From positions 1 to 64,000 of the forward strand of contig NZ_JARZAJ010000014.1 in assembly GCF_029892105.1 (NCBI RefSeq): a DNA stretch of 64,000 bases, in the 5' to 3' direction. The DNA is from Kitasatospora sp. GP82 (GTDB lineage Bacteria > Actinomycetota > Actinomycetes > Streptomycetales > Streptomycetaceae). The position numbers were made by a program, and so were the translations under genes. Of this stretch, positions 45,731 through 55,339 are shown in pieces. The stretch's first letter is position 1, and each line of letters starts with the position of its first letter. A model generated the notes under the pieces. It was not told the origin of the DNA. It saw only the letters and a program-made list of their open reading frames with translations, and did not search any database.

Positions 45731-47075
45731 CGGGTCCTCCCGTGGATCCGGCTGCGCAGTAGCGGGGCGAGCGCCAGGTCGAGGGCCTCGCCCGGGGTGT
45801 GACGGACCAGCGGGATGCCCCGGTTCTGCAGCGCGAAGCGCATCGCCCGCCGGTCCGCGCGCCACAGCCGCAGCGCCAGCCGGCCGGTGCGGTCGTCCGG
45901 TTCGACCTGGGGTTCGCCGGTCGGGATCTCCACCACGACCAGTGGGTTGCCGCGGTCGACCAGGTGGCTCAGCACGTCCAGGATGCGCTGGTCGGCGAGC
46001 GGCGTGAACACGTACACCACCGCGTGCCCGGGCAGTGCGGGCGGCGGCAGCCGGTGCAGCTCGGGGGTGGCGTAGCCGAGGTCCTTGCGGACGTCGAGCA
46101 CGCTCTCCACGATCCGGTAGAACTGCCGGTCCCCGGTGCCCGCCCGGAGCCAGCGCAGTGTGCCGCCGACCGAGACGAGACCGACCCGGTCGTGTCGGCG
46201 CAGATAGGCGCGGGTGAGCCCGGCGGCGGCGCGCAGCGTCTCGTCCAGGGTGGACACTCCGCTCACCGGGTCGCGGAAGTCGTGCAGTGCGTCCAGCAGG
46301 ACGACGGTGTCGGCTGCCCGCTCGGCGGCGAACTGGTTGACCTGGACGGCGCCCCGACGGGTGGTCGAAGGCCAGTGGATGCGCCGCTGACGCTCTCCCC
46401 AGACGTACGGGCGCACGCCGACGACCTCCACGCCCTCGCCGTTCTGCCGGGTGGTGTGCTCGCCGAGCCGCTCGGGCAGCCGGACCGGGATCGGGGTGAG
46501 CCCGGAGCGGGTCGGCACCGGGAAGACCTCCACCTCGCCGAGGTCGATCCGGACGGTGCGCCGGGCCAGGCCCCCGGCGTCGTAGACGTCCAGGTCCACG
46601 GTGCCCAGTGTCCAGCGGCCCCAGCGGGTGACCAGCAGCACCAGGTCGACCGTCGGTCCTGTGGTCTCCAGCGACTCCGGCTCCACCCCGGGGCCCGGGG
46701 TCAGCGCGGGGTCGAGCAGGCCGATCTCGCCGTCGTGGCTGAGCGTGATCCGGGCCGTCATCCGCTCGCCCTCGAAGCAGCGGCGCGGTCCGGTGGTGAG
46801 CCGGACGGACAGCTGGTGCGGGCGGCCCCGACCGGGCGTGGCCAGGGCCAGCAGCACGGCAGGACCGGCCGCCAGCGCGAACAGCCAGGGCCGGCCGGTG
46901 ACCAGCGCGGCCACCGCCGCGACGGTGGCCACGGTGAGCAGGCGAAGGGCGCGCTCTCCGGTACGCCAGTCCGGCGGTGGTGTCCGGGGTTCCCCGGCGC
47001 CCACCTCGACGGGGCGGTCGGTGGGCTGCCCCGGTGACCTCGGCCGGCGCGGCTGATCGGCACTCGGCTCGGCGG

Positions 47076-47079
<4 letters not shown>
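45727..47079 (-). CDS. DUF58 protein with VWA-like core
   Basis: A 450-residue protein. After a polar N-terminus come two transmembrane helices (about 45-85, 'LLTVATVAAVAALVTG', 'LFALAAGPAVLLALA'). The DUF58 signature follows: 'GEGVEVVGVRPYVWGERQRRIHWPSTTRRGAVQVNQF' in place of the common REYxxGDxxRxIHWxxSAR, then a von Willebrand A-like core 'DTVVLLDALHDF'. DUF58 proteins pair with MoxR AAA+ ATPases as putative chaperone or metal-insertion systems. The GTG start overlaps the moxR stop by 4 nt. Confidence 0.9.
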
Positions 47080-48095
<1,016 letters not shown>

Positions 48096-48188
48096 GGTTC
48101 TCCTGGGAAGCGAACGGGAAACGAACGTGAGGAACGAGTGGTGAAAGGCGAAGCCGGAAGGGGCCGGGAAGGCGGGCGGCGCGTCGGA

Positions 48189-48761
48189 CTACAGCGCGTC
48201 GAGCCGCTCGACCAGGGCGGTGAGCACCGGCTCCGGGACGGTGTCCTGCGGGGCGGACCGCTCGGGATCGAGCCAGGGCCAGAGCTCCGGGCCGACCAGC
48301 GCGGCGGCCCGGTCCGGTTCGGTGAACAGGGAGACGCCGTGGGACTCGGAGAGCCGGGAGGCGAAGAGCCGCTGGAGATGCGGACGCAGTGGGTGGGCGT
48401 AGCCGGCCTGGTCGAGTCCGCTGCGGACCGTCCAGTACCAGTCGCCGAGCCCCGGCTCCCGGCTGTCCATCAGCCGCGGCCTGCGGCGCAGGCCGCTGTT
48501 CTCGGAGCCGGCGCCGCCCACGTACCGGGCGGTGAGCAGCGCCGTGGCGGTCAGCAGCACGGCTCCGCCGCCGACCGCGGGCACGCCGCCGACCAGGGCG
48601 AACAGGATTTCGGCGGCAACGGCGGTGCCCCCCAACCCGATCAGGGTGTGCCGGACCGAGCCAGGCTCGACGCGGTCGCGGGCCGTGGCGGGGCCGATGG
48701 CGGCCGCCGAGGCGGCGGCAGAGGGGGCGGCAGCAGCGGTGGTGGCGCGTTCGGTGGCCAT
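48189..48761 (-). CDS. Membrane protein of MoxR operon, unknown family
   Basis: A 190-residue protein with an Ala-rich N-terminus, two hydrophobic helices (about 38-60 and 63-82) and a soluble C-terminal domain of about 100 residues ('GDWYWTVRSGLDQAGYAHPLRPHLQRLFASRLSE', 'PELWPWLDPER'). The motif 'HLxRLxAxRLxExHGV' with 'WPWLDP' is found in streptomycete MoxR operons. Its ATG overlaps the DUF4129 stop by one base (TGATG). It likely helps position the MoxR system at the membrane. Confidence 0.78.
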   Translation of the reverse strand: MATERATTAAAAPSAAASAAAIGPATARDRVEPGSVRHTLIGLGGTAVAAEILFALVGGVPAVGGGAVLLTATALLTARYVGGAGSENSGLRRRPRLMDSREPGLGDWYWTVRSGLDQAGYAHPLRPHLQRLFASRLSESHGVSLFTEPDRAAALVGPELWPWLDPERSAPQDTVPEPVLTALVERLDAL

Positions 48762-49828
48762 CAGCGGTCCTGGGCCCGGTCGGCGAAGTCGGCGGTGGTG
48801 TCGGCGTTCTGGGCCGCTGCCTCGGCACGCTCGGCCAGCCGGGCCGCGATCGCGTCGAGCGCTGCCCTGGCCTTCTGCACCTGGGTGTCGTCCATCGGGT
48901 GGCTGGAGTACCGGGCCTCCCGGAACAGGCCGGTGAGGGCGCGGGCGTGGACGCCCGGTACGGCGCCGTCGGCCACCGCGCGCTCCAGCAGATCGGTCGG
49001 ACTGTCGGAGATCCGCCGGGTGACCCCGGACGCGCCCAGCGAGCGTTCCATCGCGGCGTAGCAGGCGATCACCGCCGTCCGCGCGTCGTCGCCCCGCAGG
49101 GCCCGCAGGCCGGACTCCACAGCCTCGGCCAGCGCCTCTTCGGCCGTCGCGGTGTCAGATGACGCCGTGACCGCCGGACGCCGCCGTGCGGACCGCATCC
49201 GCAGCCACACCAGAACCGCCCCGACCACCGCAACGACGACCAGGGCGGCGACCCCGAAGTGGGCGAAGGAGGAGGCCGGCTCCGAGCGCTGCGGGCTCTC
49301 GCCGGGCATCGGAACGACCTGCTGGATCGGCTGGCCGGGGTTGGGCGAGGGCGACTGGCTGGGGGGCGGTGGATCGACCTCCGGAAGCGGACCGGTGCTG
49401 GTCTGGCTGTAGAAGACGAACATCAGCAGCGGTACCGCGAACGCCCCGCCGGTCAGCAGAACGGCGGCGGCCGAGCGCAGCCGCTCGGCCCGGGGGCTCG
49501 GTCCGACGAGTCGGTCGGCCGCCTCGCGGTAGCGAGCGGCGAAGCGAGCGGCGCCGGCCAGCCAGCCGACGGCCAGCAGCCCGACGAGGCCGAGAGTGCT
49601 GATCGGCGGGGTGGTGCTGCCGGTCAGCAGGCCGCGCTGGGGCCGGAGCACCAGCGCGGCCAGCAGCAGGCCGCTCACGGTGACCAGAGCGGGCACCATC
49701 CGTCCGGCCCGGGGCGGCGGGACCGGTCCCCTCGGCCGGTCCTCTCGGCCCCTTCGACCGGCGGCCGACAAGTCCCCGCGCACGGCGGCGGTCCGTTGCC
49801 GACCCGCCGGTTGCCGTGGTTCCGTCAT
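48761..49828 (-). CDS. DUF4129 membrane protein, first gene of MoxR operon
   Basis: A 355-residue protein with about four transmembrane helices and a C-terminal DUF4129 domain: 'VIACYAAMERSLGASGVTRRISDSPTDLLERAV', 'ALTGLFREARYSSHPMDDTQVQKARAALDAI'. The central extracytoplasmic stretch is Pro/Ser-rich ('PPPPSQSPSPNPGQ'). DUF4129 accompanies MoxR-DUF58 and transglutaminase-like genes; the transglutaminase member is missing here. The ATG at 49828 lies 17 nt after a long perfect inverted repeat that probably controls the operon. Confidence 0.85.
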   Translation of the reverse strand: MTEPRQPAGRQRTAAVRGDLSAAGRRGREDRPRGPVPPPRAGRMVPALVTVSGLLLAALVLRPQRGLLTGSTTPPISTLGLVGLLAVGWLAGAARFAARYREAADRLVGPSPRAERLRSAAAVLLTGGAFAVPLLMFVFYSQTSTGPLPEVDPPPPSQSPSPNPGQPIQQVVPMPGESPQRSEPASSFAHFGVAALVVVAVVGAVLVWLRMRSARRRPAVTASSDTATAEEALAEAVESGLRALRGDDARTAVIACYAAMERSLGASGVTRRISDSPTDLLERAVADGAVPGVHARALTGLFREARYSSHPMDDTQVQKARAALDAIAARLAERAEAAAQNADTTADFADRAQDR

Positions 49829-49844
49829 GCAGTTGCCCCCAGAC

Positions 49845-49876
49845 GCACGAATGTGCGGCAGACCGCACATTCGTGC
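49845..49876. promoter_or_regulatory. Perfect 14-bp inverted repeat upstream of MoxR operon
   Basis: GCACGAATGTGCGG (49845-49858) and its exact complement (49863-49876) are separated by 4 bp, ending 17 nt before the DUF4129 ATG. It is either a repressor operator or an mRNA hairpin over the leader. No gene ends before it on the minus strand, so a terminator role is unlikely. Confidence 0.6.
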
Positions 49877-50264
49877 AGCTTCGCACAGCATCTGTCGCCT
49901 TGTCAGCCCGGGTCCTGCCGCTCCCGAGAAGGTGCTCGGCACCCCACCGACCCGCTGTCCGAAGTGGTTTGACACACCGACAGCACCGACACCCCGCCGT
50001 CGGCGGGGGAGCAGGCCGACAGCCGGGTGAACGACTCGACCGCCACGAAGAGCGGACTGGGTCGGATATCGACCGCCACCAACTCGCCGACGAGGACACA
50101 GATTTACCCGGTTCGAGTGAGGGCGGTCGGGACACGCCGAGCGACACCGTGAGCCGCTGCCAGGATCGTTGGCGCACCGGCACCCGATCGTCTCGGGTGC
50201 GCTTCACCCAGCGCGCTCGCCACCTCCGTACGCCCACCGGCGATTCCGGCGACCGGGGCGACTT
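49877..50264. other. Intergenic region, no intact gene
   Basis: The promoter of the MoxR operon should lie at the left end. The rest up to the broken ABC transporter shows no convincing frame and may include degraded sequence of the transporter's missing membrane domain. Confidence 0.4.
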
Positions 50265-50670
50265 AGTGGCCTTCGTGGACGAGGCCAGCGGCTTCGCGAT
50301 GCGGCGCGGCAACGTCGAGCCGAGCGCGCCGAGGACCATCGAGGTACGGAACGTCTCCTACACCTACCACCGGACCGCCCTCAACCCCGGCCTGCTGATC
50401 CTCGACGAACCCACGTCGGACCTCGACCCCCGTGCCGAGCACCGCATCTTCCACAACCTCCGCGTGATGGCGAAGGGCCGTGCCGTCCTCCTCGTCACCC
50501 ACAACATCGCCAACACCGCTCTCGCGGACCGGGTGATCGTGATGGAGGGCGGCAGCATCCTCCAGCGCGGGACCTGGGCCTCGCTGCAGAAGGAGCCGGG
50601 CCTGTTCCGGGAACTCCTCGAACTCCAGCGGGACCGGAGGATGCCCGGCCAACGCCCCGCCACCTCATGA
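50265..50670 (+). pseudogene. ABC exporter with deleted ATPase core
   Basis: About 135 residues remain. The frame reads 'VAFVDEASGFAMRRGNVEPS' (end of a membrane-domain linker), then 'TIEVRNVSYTYHRTALNPG', then 'LLILDEPTSDLDPRAEHRIF' (Walker B and D-loop), 'VLLVTHNIANTALADRVIVM' (H-loop) and the C-terminal 'RELLELQRDR'. The normal stretch after 'VSYTY', containing Walker A, Q-loop and the LSGGQ signature (about 110 residues), is missing, so the two ends are fused in frame. It cannot bind ATP normally. Strong evidence of an internal deletion. Confidence 0.75.
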
Positions 50671-50737
50671 CCTTCCCGTGACCCCTTGAGCCGAGCGCCG
50701 GTCCGCACACGGGCAGCCAGGCCGGCGCTCCCACTCG

Positions 50738-50837
50738 GAGTGTCCGCCAGTAGGCAGTTACGGGAGTCGGTTGCACCGTCCGGAGCCTCCCGCCCCCGGC
50801 TGCCCCATCCTGACGGGTTGCCTACTGGCGGACACTC
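50738..50837. repeat. 100-bp element with 19-bp perfect terminal inverted repeats
   Basis: GAGTGTCCGCCAGTAGGCA at 50738-50756 is exactly complementary to 50819-50837. The 62-bp centre carries no gene. It lies between the ABC remnant and the convergent DUF2079 gene. It may be a MITE-like non-autonomous element, a very long-looped terminator, or a recombination target. No flanking target duplication is obvious. Confidence 0.7.
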
Positions 50838-50888
50838 TTGGACAGGGGAGGACGGCATGGCCGCCGATCAGTTGACCCCTTGGCCGGC

Positions 50889-52481
50889 TCACTCGTCGGC
50901 CTGCGGCAGGGCCGGACTCCGCAGCACGAGGATGCCGTCCTCGTCGGCCGCCGTCCGGTAGCCGACGGCGCGGTAGGCGTCGAGCATCCTCGAGGTCAGC
51001 GCGCTGGCGCAGGGGACGTGGACGGTGGGGTCGGTGCGGTCCGCGACCACCCAGTCCGGCGGTGCGGCCGCGTCGGGCCCCGGGACCTGGCAGACCAGGC
51101 TGACGGTGGTTCGGCTGACGAGCAGCGGGGCAAGCCGGTTGCTGGCGGCGACACGTGCGCCGTCGGGTATTCGGGCCAGCAGCCGGTGCGCGGTGTGCAC
51201 ATGGGCGGAGGTGCGGTAGGTCGAGGGCAGGACCAGGTCGTGCAGGGGGTAGATCGCGGTGGTCAGCACCGCGAACGCCGCGCAGCAGCCGAGGATGCGC
51301 TTCAGCCGGGCCGGCGCGAGCAGGTGGGGGCGGCGGCCGAGGGCGTCGACGAGGCCGGCGAAGAGGACCGGCATGAGGACCGCGCTGTAGTGGTAGTTCG
51401 GCTCCCAGTAGTGGACGTTGTCGGCGAGCAGGCGCCAGGCCAGGGTGGGAACGCAGAGCAGGACCAGTGGGGAGCGCAGCCCGACGCAGGCGGTCGGCGC
51501 GGCCAGCATGGCGAGCAGCAGCCATTTGAGCGGGGGCCAGAGCAGCCGCAGCGGCAGGAGCAGCGCGCTGCCGGCCGGTGCGCCCGCGCCGGACCCGTCC
51601 GTCATCTGGTGCCAGTAGTCGAAGGTGCCGTGCGGACTGACGGCCGGCAGCAGGACCGCCGTCTCGACGACCGTCCCGGTCACCCCGAGGACGATCACGG
51701 CGAGGCCGAGACGCAGGGCGCGTCGGCGCTCGGCGGGCGTCGGAGCGTTGTCGGTGCCGTGGGTGCCTTGGGAGTTGCGGATGCCACCGGTGCCTCGGGA
51801 GCCGTGCCAGGCGATGTAGGCGCCGATGGCGGCGAGGGTCAGGCCGAGGTCCTCCTTGACCAGCAGCAGCGGCAGCGACAGCAGTGCGGCGGTCCGCCAG
51901 CGCCTTCGGCCGAGCGCCTCCGCGGCGAAGGCGAGCAGGGGTACCGCGAAGCAGATCTCGTGGAAGTCGTACCCGATCGCGGCAGCGATGCCCCAGGACG
52001 CGCCGACCGAGCCGCCGACCACCAGACCCGCGACGGGACCGGCCGTCCGGTGGGCCCACCGGGTGAGCGGCAGGCAGGCGAGCGCCATCAGGGCGGCCTG
52101 TCCGACCAGCAGGGTCAGCGGTGTGGGGAAGAGCCGGTAGACGGGGGCGAGCAGAGCCAGCACCGGATGGAAGTGGTCGCCCAGCAGGTTGAACCCCGGG
52201 CCCTTCAACTCCGCGATCGGCGCCGAGCCGTGCGCGTAGCCGCGGACGCCCTGTTCGAAGATCCCCAGGTCGTACGCGGCGGACAGCATCCGCTGGTGCC
52301 GCCGGACCGAGACCAGGACGTACAGCGCGAAGAACACACCGGTCACGGCCACCGCCATGGCCTGCGGGCCCGGGTAGGCCCAGCGGCGCGGCAGGGTCGG
52401 TAGGCCCGGCCTGGTCCGCAGGGAGTGGAGCGCGCCGGCCGGTAGCGCCACCGGGGGCTGCTCGATCCGGTTGTCGATCAT
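50889..52481 (-). CDS. DUF2079 polytopic membrane protein
   Basis: A 530-residue membrane protein with about 12 hydrophobic helices and the DUF2079 signature: 'YDLGIFEQGVRGYAHG', 'LLGDHFHPVLALLAPVYRL', 'AAIGYDFHEICFAVPLLAFA', 'LLVKEDLGLTLAAIG', 'HYWEPNYHYSAVLMPVLFAG'. The fold is GT-C-like, and a role in membrane-linked glycosyl transfer has been suggested for such proteins; not proven. Start ATG 52481 with GGTGAGC upstream. It is divergent from the GntR-ABC operon, and the perfect GntR-type palindrome lies 14 bp before its start. Confidence 0.88.
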   Translation of the reverse strand: MIDNRIEQPPVALPAGALHSLRTRPGLPTLPRRWAYPGPQAMAVAVTGVFFALYVLVSVRRHQRMLSAAYDLGIFEQGVRGYAHGSAPIAELKGPGFNLLGDHFHPVLALLAPVYRLFPTPLTLLVGQAALMALACLPLTRWAHRTAGPVAGLVVGGSVGASWGIAAAIGYDFHEICFAVPLLAFAAEALGRRRWRTAALLSLPLLLVKEDLGLTLAAIGAYIAWHGSRGTGGIRNSQGTHGTDNAPTPAERRRALRLGLAVIVLGVTGTVVETAVLLPAVSPHGTFDYWHQMTDGSGAGAPAGSALLLPLRLLWPPLKWLLLAMLAAPTACVGLRSPLVLLCVPTLAWRLLADNVHYWEPNYHYSAVLMPVLFAGLVDALGRRPHLLAPARLKRILGCCAAFAVLTTAIYPLHDLVLPSTYRTSAHVHTAHRLLARIPDGARVAASNRLAPLLVSRTTVSLVCQVPGPDAAAPPDWVVADRTDPTVHVPCASALTSRMLDAYRAVGYRTAADEDGILVLRSPALPQADE

Positions 52482-52494
52482 CTGCTCACCACTT

Positions 52495-52510
52495 CACTAG
52501 TTAACTAGTG
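52495..52510. promoter_or_regulatory. Palindromic operator, probable GntR (YtrA) site
   Basis: CACTAGTTAACTAGTG is a perfect 16-bp palindrome between the divergent DUF2079 and gntR genes. The 14-mer CTAGTGGAATGGTG at 52505-52518, which includes its right half, recurs with one change at 52640-52653, directly before the gntR start. The repeated half-sites fit a regulator that controls both directions. Confidence 0.65.
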
Positions 52511-52658
52511 GAATGGTGATCATCATGTTGAGAAGCTGTCAAGTACCCTCTCGATGACCAGGTGTGATGCCGAACCGGTCCGGAGCGAGCGTCGCGCTTG
52601 ACGCGGAGTGACAGAGCTGGGCACCATTCCCCCAGATAGCTAGTGAAATGGTGGTCAG

Positions 52659-53060
52659 GTGGTCGAGTACCTCATCGACCGGCACAGTGGTCTCTCGCCC
52701 TACCTGCAGATCGTCGAGCAGACCAAGCGCGCCCTGCGTCTGGGCGTGCTGCTGCCGGGGGATCAACTCCCCACCGCGCGCGAGGTCGTGGAAGCCACCG
52801 CGATCAACCCCAACACCGTGCTCAAGGCGTACCGCGAGCTGGAGCGGGAGGGGCTGGTCGACAGCCGGCGGGGCGTGGGCACGTTCGTCCGGCGTTCGCT
52901 GGCCAAACCGCAGACCGCCGCGGACTCCGCCCTGCGCGCGGAGCTGGCGGCGTGGATGCTGCGCGCCCGCGAGGCCGGTCTTGAGCGGGAGGACGCGGCG
53001 GCGTTGATCTCGGACGCGCTGGACAGCGGCTTCCCGGAGACCACCACCGGCGGGCCGTGA
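52659..53060 (+). CDS. GntR-family regulator, YtrA subfamily
   Basis: A 133-residue regulator. The winged HTH is 'PYLQIVEQTKRALRLGVLLPGDQLPTAREVVEATAINPNTVLKAYRELEREGLVDSRRGVGTFV', followed by only a short helical tail, which is the YtrA type that controls neighbouring ABC transporters. The GTG start has a weak RBS and lies 5 bp after an operator half-site, consistent with autoregulation. The ABC transporter genes follow within 60 bp. Confidence 0.9.
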   Translation: MVEYLIDRHSGLSPYLQIVEQTKRALRLGVLLPGDQLPTAREVVEATAINPNTVLKAYRELEREGLVDSRRGVGTFVRRSLAKPQTAADSALRAELAAWMLRAREAGLEREDAAALISDALDSGFPETTTGGP

Positions 53061-53120
53061 AGACACCACGGGCGGCACGTTCCGCACCGCCGACACCATC
53101 AAGGCCGACGAGGAGCTTGG

Positions 53121-54155
53121 GTGAGCCACCCGATACCGACCCCTGACGAACTGCCGGGTGACCTTCCGGACGAGGACGAGCCCGGCACCGCGTCGCCCTT
53201 GGCGGCCGATGCCGACGCCGGGGCTTTCCCGGCCGGCCCGCCGGCGCTGGAGGCCACCGGCCTGGGGCTGCGGTATCGCGGGGGCTGGGCACTCCAGGGC
53301 TGCGACTTCAGGCTCCCCGCAGGCCGGATCTGCGGCCTGGTCGGCCCCAACGGCGCGGGCAAGAGCACGCTGATGTCCCTCGCCGCGCATCTGATGACGC
53401 CCGATGCCGGAGCCGTCGAGGTCTTCGGCGCCAGGCCCGGCGCCCCCGAGAGCCGGCGCCGGATCGCCTTTCTCGGTCAGGACAAGCCGCTCTTCCCACG
53501 ACTGACCATCGCCGAGACGCTGCGCGCCGGCTACGAGCTGAACCCCGGCTGGGACCAGCAACTCGCCGAGCGGATCGTGGCGCAGGGAAACCTCTCGATG
53601 TCCGCCCGGGTCGGCCGCCTGACGGGTGGTCAGCGTACCCGGGTCGCCCTTGCGCTCGCCCTGGGCAAGCGGCCCGACCTGCTGATGCTGGACGAGCCGA
53701 TGTCCGACGTGGACCCGGTCTCCCGTCAGGAGCTGACCGGCCTGCTGATGGCCGAGGCTGTCGAGCACGGCACCACCGTACTGATCTCCTCGCACGTCCT
53801 GGCCGAACTCGACGGCGTCTGTGACTACGTCCTGGTGCTCGCCTCCGGGCGGGTCCGGCTGGCCGGCGAGGTGGACGAGCTGCTCGACTCCCACCGCCTC
53901 GTCGTCGGCGCGCACGAAGGGACGGGACCGGTCCCCTCGCTCGCCGGGCACCAGGTGGTCGAACTCCGGCGCACAGGCCGTCAGGTGACCGCGCTGATCC
54001 GTCCCGAGGGGGAACTCGGCTCCGGCTGGGACGTCCTGGAACCGACGCTCGAGGACCTGTTGATGGCCTACCTCCGCTCGCCCGAGGCCACGGCACTGCT
54101 CACCCCGAGCGCCCGACCCGGCGCGGACCGCCGCCTTCCGGGGGTGTCCGCCTGA
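53121..54155 (+). CDS. ABC transporter ATP-binding protein
   Basis: A 344-residue ATPase. After an acidic, disordered N-terminus (about 1-45) it has Walker A 'GLVGPNGAGKSTLM', a Q-loop at 'FLGQDKPLF', a weak signature 'RLTGGQRTRVALALAL', Walker B 'LLMLDEPMSD', and an H-loop 'ISSHVL'. A C-terminal extension of about 80 residues follows. It should power the permease encoded next. The GTG start has GAGGAG upstream, and the stop overlaps the permease start by one base (TGATG). The YtrA regulator upstream suggests induction by envelope or antibiotic stress. Confidence 0.92.
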   Translation: MSHPIPTPDELPGDLPDEDEPGTASPLAADADAGAFPAGPPALEATGLGLRYRGGWALQGCDFRLPAGRICGLVGPNGAGKSTLMSLAAHLMTPDAGAVEVFGARPGAPESRRRIAFLGQDKPLFPRLTIAETLRAGYELNPGWDQQLAERIVAQGNLSMSARVGRLTGGQRTRVALALALGKRPDLLMLDEPMSDVDPVSRQELTGLLMAEAVEHGTTVLISSHVLAELDGVCDYVLVLASGRVRLAGEVDELLDSHRLVVGAHEGTGPVPSLAGHQVVELRRTGRQVTALIRPEGELGSGWDVLEPTLEDLLMAYLRSPEATALLTPSARPGADRRLPGVSA

Positions 54156-55258
54156 TGGCCACCGACCTGCCCGGCCGAGTCCGGCCGACCTCTCCGGGAC
54201 CGCGACGCGCCTCGGTGCTGACGGGCGCCGCCTGGCTCAGCGCCCGTCAGGAGCGGACGGCGTTCGCCGTCGCCGCGGCCGTCCTGGTCGCCGTCTGCGG
54301 ATGGCTGCTCTTCCTGGGGCACGGCATCGACGGCTACATCGCCGCGAACCACCTCCAAGGGTGCAACATCGTCTACTTCCCACCCGAGTGCCAGGGCACA
54401 GGCGAACTCGTGGGAGCGCTCGACATGGAGTACGGGCCCGCCGTACTGGCCACCGGCTGGGTGCTGCTGGCACTCCCGCCCACGCTCGGGCTCTTCCTCG
54501 GAGCCCCTCTGCTGGCACGGGAGTTCGAGAACGGGGCGTACCGCCTCTGGTGGACGCAGTCCGTCTCGCGGCGCCGCTGGCTGGCCGCCAGGCTCGGAGT
54601 GCCGCTGGCCGTGACGCTGGTCGGCTCGACGATCCTGGCCGTGGTCTCCACCTGGTGGGTCAGGGTGGTCGAGGGCCGTTTCGCGGTGCCCGGGTACTAC
54701 CACTGGTTCACCTGGCTGACCCGGAACACCGTCGGCCCCGCCGTCGTCGGCTTCTGCCTGGTCGGTGTGGCACTGGGGGCCGCCGTGGGCCTGATCGTCC
54801 GCCGCACAGTGGCCTCGATCGTCGTCACCGCGGTGGCCACGCTGCTCCTGCGCCTGCTGGTGGACCGGCTGCGGCTGGTCCTGGAGACCTCGCAGCAGGC
54901 CGTGGCGAACGTCCGGATGGCGGTCGTGACACCCGGGGACCGTGTGCTCTCCACCTCCGGCCATCTGGTGCAGAACGTGCCGCACGAGGCGTACGAGCTG
55001 GCCAACGGCTTCCTGACCTCGGACGGACTGCGTATCCCGCAGCAGGGCGACTGGAACGCCATGGTGGACGGTCGCCCGTACTGTCCGTCCGACAGCGCGC
55101 TGTGCCTGGCCCACCAGCACGACATCGTCCAGGCGTACGTCGTGTACCACCCCGCTTCGGCCGAGTGGCCGATGCTGTGGACGGAGACCGGGATCTGCCT
55201 GCTCGTCACGGTGGTCCTGGTGGCGTTCTGCTTCCTCCGTGTCGGCCGCCTGCGCTAG
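54155..55258 (+). CDS. ABC transporter permease
   Basis: A 367-residue membrane protein with six hydrophobic segments: about 35-55 ('FAVAAAVLVAVCGWLLFLG'), 92-120, 145-170, 185-210, 215-235 and 340-360. The ABC-2-type coupling pattern 'REFENGAYRLWWTQSVSRRRWLAARLG' lies in the first third. The extracytoplasmic part contains several Cys ('GCNIVYFPPECQ', 'YCPSDSALCLAHQHD'). Together with the ATPase it forms an export system of the YtrA-regulated type. The cargo is unknown. Confidence 0.88.
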   Translation: MATDLPGRVRPTSPGPRRASVLTGAAWLSARQERTAFAVAAAVLVAVCGWLLFLGHGIDGYIAANHLQGCNIVYFPPECQGTGELVGALDMEYGPAVLATGWVLLALPPTLGLFLGAPLLAREFENGAYRLWWTQSVSRRRWLAARLGVPLAVTLVGSTILAVVSTWWVRVVEGRFAVPGYYHWFTWLTRNTVGPAVVGFCLVGVALGAAVGLIVRRTVASIVVTAVATLLLRLLVDRLRLVLETSQQAVANVRMAVVTPGDRVLSTSGHLVQNVPHEAYELANGFLTSDGLRIPQQGDWNAMVDGRPYCPSDSALCLAHQHDIVQAYVVYHPASAEWPMLWTETGICLLVTVVLVAFCFLRVGRLR

Positions 55259-55278
55259 GGCCTGCCTGCCGGTTCCGG

Positions 55279-55323
55279 GACGCGGCTTCGCCCGGCGCGG
55301 GATGCGCCGGGCGAAGCCGCGTC
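55279..55323. terminator. Very strong bidirectional terminator, 20-bp stem
   Basis: A perfect 20-bp stem (55279-55298 with 55304-55323) and a 5-nt loop, between the convergent permease and cysteine desulfurase genes. Confidence 0.92.
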
Positions 55324-55339
55324 AGCTCGCGGGGTCGAA

